Source: Dactylosporangium sucinum
GTDB taxonomy: Bacteria; Actinomycetota; Actinomycetes; Mycobacteriales; Micromonosporaceae
Length of the DNA: 40,303 bases
Direction of reading: 5' to 3'
NCBI RefSeq assembly: GCF_014647515.1
Contig: NZ_BMPI01000056.1
Coordinates: 407 to 40,709, forward strand
The notes beneath the pieces are model-generated. The model did no database searches. It saw nothing but the letters and a program-made list of their open reading frames with translations, and had not been told where the DNA came from. The position numbers were made by a program, and so were the translations under genes. Shown here piece by piece: positions 32,571 through 40,303 of the stretch. Each line of letters opens with the position of its first letter. Positions within the stretch are counted from its first letter, which is position 1.

Positions 32571-32754
32571 GGCGCCACTCTATTCACGCGGATCAAGGAC
32601 CCGCGCCGAGGTGGGATCCCCCGGTTCCCTCGGATCGGGGCACACGGCCGCCGTCGACTGCGACTTCATGATCGCGGACGTTTCTGTATCGAACACGGAC
32701 CAGAAACGTCCGTGATCATGGTTAGGGCGGGGCCGCCGCCGGCGCCCACGAACG
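32571..32754. other. Intergenic region after glpD
   Basis: It carries the long hairpin at 32667-32720. The remaining ~95 bp next to the SecD-like gene presumably hold its promoter, but I see no clear -35/-10 pair. Confidence 0.4.
32667..32720. terminator. 54-bp hairpin, probable terminator of the glp operon
   Basis: Two 20-bp arms (32667-32686 and 32701-32720) are complementary at 19 of 20 positions, with a 14-nt loop. The arm sequence is CATGATC then GCGGACGTTTCTG. It lies 35 bp after the glpD stop. The unusual length and perfection also fit a dispersed palindromic repeat (REP/MITE-like). Confidence 0.65.
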
Positions 32755-34454
32755 CTAGCCGTGGGCTACCGGGACCACGTCCGGGGCCTCGCGGCGGGTC
32801 AGGTCGGCCGTGCGGTCGTCGGGCTGGTCCTGGGAGGCGCGCTCCGCCTCCACGCGGCGGCGGTAGCTTTCCACCTCGCGGTCCAGCTGCTCCGGGGACC
32901 AGTCCAGCAGGCCCGCCATCTGCTGCGCCACCGGGCGCAGGGCCGTCAAGCCGCGGTCGAACGTCTCGATCGATGCCCTCGTGCGCCTGGTCAGGACGTC
33001 CTCGACGTGGCGGGCGCCCTCCGCCAGCACCGCATACGCCACCTCCGCGCGCAGGTAGTCCTCCGCGCCCTCCAGCGGGTCGGCCAGCGACGGGTCGGTG
33101 CGGATCAGGTCCAGGACCTCGTCCACCAGGGAGCCGTAGCGGCCGAGCAGGTGCTCGATCCTCGCCACGTGCACGCCGCTCGACGCGGACAGGGCCGCGC
33201 GCTGGTTCCACATCGCGGCGTAGCCCTCGGCGCCCAGCAGGGGGACCTTGTCGGTGCAGGAGGGCGGCACGGCGCCGCCCAGGGCGTGAGCCACCGCGTC
33301 GACCGCGTCCGAGGCCATCACGCGGTACGTGGTGTACTTGCCGCCGGCCACCGCCACCACGCCGGGGACCGGAGTGGCCACCACGTGCTCGCGGGAGAGC
33401 TTCGACGTCAGCTCCGACTCGCCGGCCAGCAGCGGGCGCAGGCCCGCGTACACGCCCTCCACGTCCTCCGGGCGCAACGGCGTGACCATGACCTTGTTGA
33501 CCTCGCCGAGCAGGTATTCGATGTCGCTGCGGGTGGCGGCCGGATGGGACTTGTCCAGGGTCCAGTCCGTGTCCGTCGTGCCGATGATCCAGTGCCGGCC
33601 CCACGGGATGACGAACAGGACGCTCGCCGCGGTGCGCAGGATCAGCGCCGACGTCGACTGAATTCGATCCCGCGGTACCACCAGATGCACGCCCTTGGAG
33701 GCGCGGACCTGGAACTGGCCGCGTTCGCCGATCAGGGCCTGGGTGTCGTCCGTCCACACGCCCGTGGCGTTGACGACCTGGCGGGCGCGGACCTCGAACT
33801 CGCGGTCGTCCTCGAGGTCGCGGACGCGGACGCCGGTGACCCGGCCGCCCTCGCGGAGGAAGCCGATGACCTGGGTGCGCGGCGCGACGTGGGCGCCGTA
33901 GGCGGCGGCCGTGCGGACCACGAACATGGTGTGGCGGGCGTCGTCGACCTGGGCGTCCCAGTACTGCACGGCGCCGACGAAGCTGTCCCGCCGCAGCGCC
34001 GGGCACAGCCGCAGCGCCTGGCGGCGGGTCAGCTGCCGGTGGTGCGGCATCCCGCGGCCGGCCATCCCGTCGTACAGCGTGATCCCGGAACCGACGTAGA
34101 AGCGTTCCCAGACCGCGCGCGTCAGCGGGTAGAGGAACGGCACCGGGCGCACCAGGTGCGGGGCCAGGCGGTGCAGGAGCAGGCCCCGCTCACGCAGCGC
34201 CTCCCGTACCAGCTGGAAATCCAGCATCTCGAGATAGCGCAGCCCGCCGTGGATGAGCTTGCTGGAGCGGCTCGACGTGCCGCTGGCCCAGTCGCGCATC
34301 TCCAGCAGGCCCGTGGACAGGCCGCGGGTCGTCGCGTCGAGGGCGCAGCCGGCCCCGACGACGCCGCCGCCGACCACCAGAACGTCGAGCTCCGTCGACT
34401 CCATGAAAGCGATAGCCGCCGATCGCGACGACGGCGACATAGGTGCGGCATGCA

Positions 34455-34455
<1 letters not shown>
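32755..34455 (-). CDS. glpD: Glycerol-3-phosphate dehydrogenase
   Basis: A 566-residue FAD-dependent dehydrogenase converting glycerol 3-phosphate to dihydroxyacetone phosphate and passing electrons to the quinone pool. The FAD motif is VLVVGGGVVGAGCALDA, followed by SSKLIHGGLRYLE, VVNATGVWTD, and the GKYTTYR block. The C-terminal all-helical DAO_C domain is present. The ATG overlaps the glpK stop (TGATG), so the two are coupled. It is the last gene of the glpFKD operon. Confidence 0.95.
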
Positions 34456-35937
<1,482 letters not shown>

Positions 35938-35945
<8 letters not shown>

Positions 35946-36756
35946 TGGTCGTCTCCACCCTTCCGGGCTCGCGCTGCTCGGCCGGCACGGGCAGGTAGCG
36001 GCTCACCATCACCCGGTACAGACCGGCGCCGACGATCCCGCCGATGATCGGCGCGACGATCGGCACCCAGAAGTACGGGTAACCCGTCTGGTCGACGAAG
36101 GCGGTGCTGTAGCCGGTCAGGAACGACGCCACCCGCGGGCCGAGGTCGCGGGCCGGGTTGATCGCGTAGCCGGCCGCGGCGCCCCACGCCATGCCGATCG
36201 CGACGACGATGAGGCCGATGATGAACGGCTGGAGGTTCGCCTTCGGCGCCGTGTTCAGCAGGTCGGTCACGGCCAGAATCAGGAACAGCAGGATCGCGGT
36301 GCCGATGACCTGGTCGCGGAACGCGCCGAACACGTCGACGGGCAGGGTGCCGTTGCCGGGCAGCGTCGAGAACACGTACTGCGTCTTCATCGTCAGGCCG
36401 GGGTCGAAGGCGTGCAGGATCGAGCCGTAGTTCCAGCGCACGAGCAGCGCGCCGACGAACGCGCCGACGGTCTGCGCCAGCGAGTACGGCAGGACCTTGC
36501 GCCACGCGAAGCCGCTGAACATCGCGAGGGCGACGGTCACCGCCGGGTTGAGGTGCCCGCCGCTGAGCCGGCCGGCGACGTACACGCCGAAGGTCACCCC
36601 GAAGCCCCATCCCCACGCGATGCTGTCGTGGCCGCCCAGCCCGGCGGCGACCACCTGCGCGACGGCTGCGCACCCGAACAGGATGAGGATCATCGTGCCG
36701 GCGAACTCCGCGGCAAGCTCCCCCATCAGCCTGCGGTCCCGCAACCAGCGCCTCAT
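35938..36756 (-). CDS. glpF: Glycerol facilitator (aquaglyceroporin)
   Basis: A 272-residue MIP channel letting glycerol into the cell. Both selectivity motifs are present: HLNPAVT and INPARD (NPA boxes), with six membrane helices. It is the first gene of the glpF-glpK-glpD operon, whose overlaps indicate one message. The ATG at 36756 is used; ATG at 36726 is also possible. A 17-bp palindrome lies upstream at 36784-36800. No glpR-type regulator is near. Confidence 0.93.
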
Positions 36757-36783
36757 GCGCCGGGAGCTACCCGCGCCACCGCG

Positions 36784-36800
36784 ACCTACGCACGGTAGGT
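36784..36800. promoter_or_regulatory. Palindrome between glpF and the PPOX gene
   Basis: ACCTAC-N5-GTAGGT lies in the 51-bp divergent gap and overlaps the -10 element TAGGTT (36796-36801) of the PPOX gene. A regulator bound here could control the glycerol operon, the PPOX gene, or both. Confidence 0.5.
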
Positions 36801-36807
36801 TGGCGGC

Positions 36808-37278
36808 ATGGCACGGAAGATCGCGACCAACGACCGCGTCGACCGGGCCGCGCTGCTGGAGTTCCTCCGGCCGCGGCACCGGGCGATCATCATGACCACG
36901 CGGCCCGACGGGCGGCCACAGGCGTCGCCGGTGGCCTGCGGCGTCGACGCCGAGGGGCGCATCGTCGTGTCGACGTATCCGGAGCGGGCGAAGGTACGCA
37001 ACCTGCGGCGCGACCCGCGCGTGTCGGTCGTGGTGCTGTCCGACGAGTGGAACGACGCCTGGGTGCAGGTCGACGGGACGGCCGAGGTGCTCGACCTGCC
37101 CGACGCGCTGGAGCCGCTGGTGGAGTACTTCCGCTGCATCTCCGGCGAGCACCCCGACTGGGACGAGTACCGCGCGGCGATGGTCGCGCAGGGCAAGTCC
37201 CTCGTCCGCGTCACGATCGACGCGTGGGGACCGGTGGCCACCGGCGGCTTCCCGGCCCGCCTCGCCGAAGCCGGCTGA
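36808..37278 (+). CDS. PPOX-class F420-dependent oxidoreductase-like protein
   Basis: A 156-residue split-barrel protein: HRAIIMTTRPDGRPQASPVAC, IVVSTYPERAKVRNLRRDPRVSVVV, and WVQVDGTAEVLD. This is the pyridoxamine-5'-phosphate-oxidase-like family, whose actinobacterial members use F420 or flavin or heme. TAGGTT six bases before the ATG implies a leaderless message. It is followed after 2 nt by the HAD gene. Confidence 0.88.
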   Translation: MARKIATNDRVDRAALLEFLRPRHRAIIMTTRPDGRPQASPVACGVDAEGRIVVSTYPERAKVRNLRRDPRVSVVVLSDEWNDAWVQVDGTAEVLDLPDALEPLVEYFRCISGEHPDWDEYRAAMVAQGKSLVRVTIDAWGPVATGGFPARLAEAG

Positions 37279-37280
37279 GC

Positions 37281-37979
37281 GTGCGGGCCGTCGTCTTCGA
37301 CTTCTTCGGCACGCTCACCGACCCCGGCATCGAGGCCGGCCGCCGCGGCGCGTTCGCGGCGACCGCGGCCCTGCTCGGCGTGCCGGCCGAGCCGTTCTGC
37401 ACCGCCATGTCCACGTCGTTCGGCGAGCGGATCACCGGGCGCCACGGGCACACCCGCCCGATGCTGCGGGCGATGGCCGCCCGCTGCGGCGCCGAGCCGT
37501 CCGAGGCGCAGCTCGACGCGGCCGTCGCCGCCCACCACGCCGGCTCCGCCCGGCTGTGGGCGCCCCGGCCCGGCGCGCTGGAGACGCTCGCCCTGCTGCG
37601 CGCGGCCGGGTTTCGCATCGCCGTGCTCAGCGACTGCGGCGCCGAGCTGTGCGACGGCTGGCCCTCGACGCCGTACGCGCCGCACGTCGACGCCACCGTC
37701 TTCTCCTGGCAGGAGGGCTGCCGCAAGCCCGACCCGCGGCTCTACGCCACCGCCGCGCAGCGGCTCGGCGTCGCGGCGCGCGAGTGCTGGTTCGTCGGCG
37801 ACGGCGGCAGCCGCGAGCACCAGGGCGCCCGCGCCGCGGGGATGCGGCCGGTCCTCGTCACCAACGCGGGCTACCCCGGCGCCTGGCGGTTCCGGGACGA
37901 CCCGGACACGTTCGTGCCGGAGTTGACGATCGACCATTTCCCCGAGGTGTACCGCCTGATCGTCCCTGTCAAGGCTTGA
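37281..37979 (+). CDS. HAD-superfamily hydrolase
   Basis: A 232-residue HAD phosphatase with a cap of the haloacid-dehalogenase type. Motif I is VVFDFFGTLTD (nucleophile Asp), motif II VLSDCG, motif III GCRKPDPRLY (Lys), motif IV FVGDGGSREHQGARAAGM. The substrate is unknown. GTG start two bases after the PPOX stop, so the two are likely one operon. Confidence 0.88.
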   Translation: MRAVVFDFFGTLTDPGIEAGRRGAFAATAALLGVPAEPFCTAMSTSFGERITGRHGHTRPMLRAMAARCGAEPSEAQLDAAVAAHHAGSARLWAPRPGALETLALLRAAGFRIAVLSDCGAELCDGWPSTPYAPHVDATVFSWQEGCRKPDPRLYATAAQRLGVAARECWFVGDGGSREHQGARAAGMRPVLVTNAGYPGAWRFRDDPDTFVPELTIDHFPEVYRLIVPVKA

Positions 37980-38003
37980 CGCTCGGTCGGCGCTGAGTAC
38001 AGT
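37976..38003 (+). promoter_or_regulatory. Promoter of the condensation-domain gene
   Basis: TTGACG (37976-37981), 16 bp and TACAGT (37998-38003) form a good promoter that overlaps the HAD stop codon. Initiation near 38010 leaves almost no leader before the GTG at 38013. Confidence 0.6.
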
Positions 38004-38012
38004 CACGGCGTT

Positions 38013-39230
38013 GTGGATCGCATCGACGTGCCGTTCTGCGGCGACGGGGCCGGCACCGCGGAGCTGACCTGGGGCCAGCGGGCGATGTGGCAGGCCATGG
38101 TGCGGGAGCGGTCCTGGCTGCCGATGGGCGGGCGGCGTCCCGTGCCGCCCGGCACGACGCTCGACGACGTGGCGGCGGAGCTGCGGTACACCATGGGCCG
38201 CTATCAATCGTTCCGCACGACCCTGCGATCACGCGCCGGCGCCCCGCCGCGGCAGGTGGTGGCCGGCGAGGGCACGGCGCGGCTGGACGTGGTCGACGCC
38301 GGGCACGAGGATCCGGAGGTCGTCGCCGCCGCCGTCGAGCGCGACCTGCGGGCGGCCTCGCCCGATCTCGAGGGCGATTTCCCCATGCGCATGGCGGTCG
38401 TGCTGTCCAGCGGTACCCCGAGCAGGCTGGTCGCCATCATGCCGCACCTGGTCACCGACGGGATCGGCGCCGCGGTCATGGTGGACGAGGTGACCCGGCG
38501 GGTGGCCGGGCCGCCGGAGGGCCTGCAGCCCCTGGACCTGGCGGCGTGGCAGGCGTCAGCGTCCGGTGAGCGGCAGCACGCGGCGGCGCGGCGGCACTGG
38601 GAGCGGCACGCCGCGCTGCTGTCGCCGTTCGGCTCCGGCCCGGCCGGCGCCGCACGCAAGGGCGTCTTCGTGTCGCCGGCCCTCGCCGCCGCGCTCCCGG
38701 CGGTGTCGGCGTCGACCGGCGTCGATTCGGCGACGGTACTACTGGCCGCGTACATGACGGTCCTGAGCCGCATCACCGGCGCGGGCACCGTCGCGGTCCG
38801 GCAGGTGGTGAGCAACCGGTTCCGCAGCGGGCTGGCCGGGATCGTCAGCCCGATCACGCAGCTCGGGCTGTGCGTGGCCGACGTGTCCGGCTCCTTCGAC
38901 GCCGCTCTGGCGGCCGTCGCCCGGGCGTCGCTGCCGGCGCAGAAGCACGCGTACTACGACCCGTTCGCCGTCGGCGCCGACGCCCGTACCGCATGCCTCA
39001 ACGACCGCCGGTCCGTCCGCGCCGCCGCCGGGGCCGCCTCCTGGGAGCCGGGATCGTTCACCTGGGTCGAACCGCCGGTCGGCCCGACCGAGCCGCTGTT
39101 CGTCCACGTCGACGACGAGCCGGGCGCGCTGCGGCTCACCGTCGACGTGTCCGTGCTGTCCGATCCGGACGCCGAGGGGTGCGTGCGGGGTATCGAGACG
39201 CTGCTGGTCTCGGCCGCTCAGCGGGCGTAG
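38013..39230 (+). CDS. Stand-alone condensation-domain (NRPS C-like) acyltransferase
   Basis: A 405-residue protein of the condensation/chloramphenicol-acetyltransferase-like fold. The motif PHLVTDG (H145-x3-D149-G150) is the HxxxDG active site, of the reduced HHxxxDG type. LTWGQRAMWQAM near the N terminus matches the first C-domain block, and TGVDSATVLLAAYMTVLSRITG and VSNRFRS match later ones. Adenylation and carrier domains are absent, and no NRPS gene lies in the window. It may join an activated acyl group to an amine or alcohol; the partner is unknown. Confidence 0.85.
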   Translation: MDRIDVPFCGDGAGTAELTWGQRAMWQAMVRERSWLPMGGRRPVPPGTTLDDVAAELRYTMGRYQSFRTTLRSRAGAPPRQVVAGEGTARLDVVDAGHEDPEVVAAAVERDLRAASPDLEGDFPMRMAVVLSSGTPSRLVAIMPHLVTDGIGAAVMVDEVTRRVAGPPEGLQPLDLAAWQASASGERQHAAARRHWERHAALLSPFGSGPAGAARKGVFVSPALAAALPAVSASTGVDSATVLLAAYMTVLSRITGAGTVAVRQVVSNRFRSGLAGIVSPITQLGLCVADVSGSFDAALAAVARASLPAQKHAYYDPFAVGADARTACLNDRRSVRAAAGAASWEPGSFTWVEPPVGPTEPLFVHVDDEPGALRLTVDVSVLSDPDAEGCVRGIETLLVSAAQRA

Positions 39231-40078
39231 GCGGGCAGCGGCTCGCGCTGCCGCAGCCACCGCTGCGGGACGCCGTCGCGGCCGGTGTACGCGGCGACGA
39301 TCCCGCCGACGATCGCCGCCGTCGTGTCGACGTCGCCGCCCGCCGCGACGCACTCCGTGATCGCCGTCTCGTAGTCGTCGAGGTGGTGGGCCGCCACCCA
39401 CAGCGTGAACGGGACGGTGTCCTGGGCGAGCACCTGCGAACCGTTGCCAAGCACGTACGCGGCCTCGGCGCGGCCGGTGACGATCTTGGCCCGCTCGATC
39501 CCGGTGCGGACCCGGCTGTCCACGATGTACGCCAGCACCGTGTCGAGCAGCTCGGCGGATGCAGGCGGGTTGCGGGTGAGGCGCGCCCAGCCCGCCTCGG
39601 CCGCGGCGACCGCCACGGCGACAGCGCCGAGGATCGCCTCCGGGTGGGCGTGCGTGACCTCGGCCGATCGCATCGCCTCCAGCGCGGCGGTGCTCGGGTC
39701 ACCGGCGTGGAAGGCACCGAGGGGCGCGACCCGCATGGCGGCGCCGTTGCCCATCGACCCCTGGTTGTGGAAGGCCTCGCGGGCGGCGTCGCGCCAGGGC
39801 ACGCCGTCGCGGATGCGGTGCAGGACGACGACGGCGCCGCCGCCGTAGCCACGGTAGGGCTCGCAGCGCTCCGCGAACGCGCCGGCGAGCCGGTCCTGGT
39901 CAATTTGCTGGTGGTCGCGCAGCTCCGCAACGAGGGAGCACGCCATCTCGGTGTCGTCGGTCCAGGGCCATTGCCCGGTCGCGGTCCCGATCCCGCCCGG
40001 CACGAAGTGCTGGGCGCCGAACGCGTCGCCGACGGAGAGCCCGTCGAGGCTGTCGTGACAGAGGTCGATATGGGTCAT
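39218..40078 (-). CDS. ADP-ribosylglycohydrolase family protein (DraG-like)
   Basis: A 286-residue all-helical hydrolase removing ADP-ribose from a substrate with a binuclear metal site. GLSVGDAFGAQ opens the fold, WTDDTEMA (Thr40, Asp41, Asp42) and GGDVDTTAAIVGGI (Asp249, Asp251, Thr252) carry metal ligands, and GSMGNGAAMRVAPLG is the substrate loop. The family includes DraG and other ADP-ribose hydrolases, and some members act on other substrates. AAGGG precedes the ATG at 40078. It overlaps the convergent condensation gene by 13 bp. Confidence 0.92.
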   Translation of the reverse strand: MTHIDLCHDSLDGLSVGDAFGAQHFVPGGIGTATGQWPWTDDTEMACSLVAELRDHQQIDQDRLAGAFAERCEPYRGYGGGAVVVLHRIRDGVPWRDAAREAFHNQGSMGNGAAMRVAPLGAFHAGDPSTAALEAMRSAEVTHAHPEAILGAVAVAVAAAEAGWARLTRNPPASAELLDTVLAYIVDSRVRTGIERAKIVTGRAEAAYVLGNGSQVLAQDTVPFTLWVAAHHLDDYETAITECVAAGGDVDTTAAIVGGIVAAYTGRDGVPQRWLRQREPLPAYAR

Positions 40079-40086
40079 GGGAGCCC

Positions 40087-40303
40087 TTATCGTGCCACTT
40101 CAGGCCCTCCGGCCGCACCCTCCTTCACCGTCGTTCCCGCGCTTCTTGCTGTGCCGACTCCTGAGCTGACGCTCGGCTCGTCTCCTGGCTCGTCTCCTGG
40201 CTCGTCTCCTGGCTCGTCTCCTGGCTCGTCTCCCGGCTCGTTTCCCGGCTCGCCGTCTGGGTTGTCTCCCGGCTCGCCGTCTGGGTTGTCTCCCGGCTCG
40301 CCG
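40087..40303 (-). CDS. Possible C terminus of a Gly/Asp/Glu/Pro-repeat protein, cut by the window edge
   Basis: On the minus strand one frame stays open from the window edge to TAA at 40087-40089. It encodes repeats of GEPGDNPD and GDEP, then a tail with PSVSSGVGTARSAGTTVKEG. The stop lies 8 bp before the ATG of the ADP-ribosylglycohydrolase on the same strand, as in an operon. The repeat DNA could equally be non-coding, and the opposite strand is also open with GSSP repeats. The start lies outside the window. Confidence 0.35.
   Translation of the reverse strand, partial: GEPGDNPDGEPGDNPDGEPGNEPGDEPGDEPGDEPGDEPGDEPSVSSGVGTARSAGTTVKEGAAGGPEVAR
40171..40303. repeat. 12-bp tandem repeat at the window edge
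   Basis: At least eleven units of GGCTCGTCTCCT and close variants (GGCTCGTCTCCC, GGCTCGCCGTCT, GGGTTGTCTCCC) run head to tail to the end of the window. The first five are essentially identical and the later ones alternate in pairs, indicating a second-order 24-bp period. All changes keep multiples of three. Confidence 0.85.

Noticed and set aside
39218..40078. Toxin-antitoxin module (ADP-ribosylation reversal)
   Set aside because: No ADP-ribosyltransferase is encoded next to it within the window.
40171..40303. CRISPR array
   Set aside because: Units are 12 bp with no unique spacers; this is a simple tandem repeat.

Overview
High-GC actinobacterial chromosomal DNA, dense and almost entirely coding. 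The gene content suggests a mycelial actinomycete, possibly of the Micromonosporaceae: a mycothiol-type DinB domain, a PPOX-class (F420/flavin) oxidoreductase, a Spo0M homologue, a Pkn-type Ser/Thr kinase, a soluble PAS chemoreceptor with a CheW protein, GTG starts and several apparently leaderless promoters. The genus is an inference; no rRNA or marker gene is present.

Layout. 1-5386: a short DeoR/YafY-type HTH protein lacking its effector domain, a secreted GH92 mannosidase with two discoidin-type modules behind a LacI-type operator, and a TrpB2-type tryptophan synthase beta chain. 5351-8490: a scar in which a PucR-type regulator and a carboxylesterase, originally divergent, have both lost their 5' halves, then an MFS transporter and a LacI regulator sharing one operator. 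8471-11543: a coupled minus-strand set (45-codon ORF, amidohydrolase, zinc-ribbon/propeller-like protein). 11676-15616: a coupled plus-strand operon of serine hydrolase (frameshifted near its end), PaaK-like adenylating enzyme and a double GNAT protein carrying a Pro/Ala/Thr repeat. 15620-17802: a CGNR regulator divergent from a DinB/MalY-type C-S lyase fusion, with two copies of a 21-bp palindrome between them. 18064-22726: Spo0M, YccF, GNAT, a secreted alpha/beta hydrolase and a secreted double AMIN-like protein. 22795-23912: a probable manganese (yybP-ykoY) riboswitch and its TerC gene. 23893-30271: a minus-strand operon of soluble six-PAS chemoreceptor, triple CheW, class IV aminotransferase and Ser/Thr kinase, without CheA. 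30399-32570: NAD(P)-binding reductase / HxlR divergent pair and a SecD-like protein without channel helices. 32755-36756: glpF-glpK-glpD glycerol operon. 36808-40303: PPOX protein, HAD phosphatase, stand-alone condensation domain, ADP-ribosylglycohydrolase, and a 12-bp tandem repeat at the window edge that may encode the acidic tail of another protein.

The strongest candidates for something new are the DinB/C-S lyase fusion with its CGNR regulator and paired operators (a possible one-polypeptide thiol-conjugate processing module), the CheA-less chemoreceptor/CheW/aminotransferase/kinase operon, and the serine hydrolase/ligase/acetyltransferase operon. Most regulatory statements rest on symmetry and spacing seen by eye and are inference.
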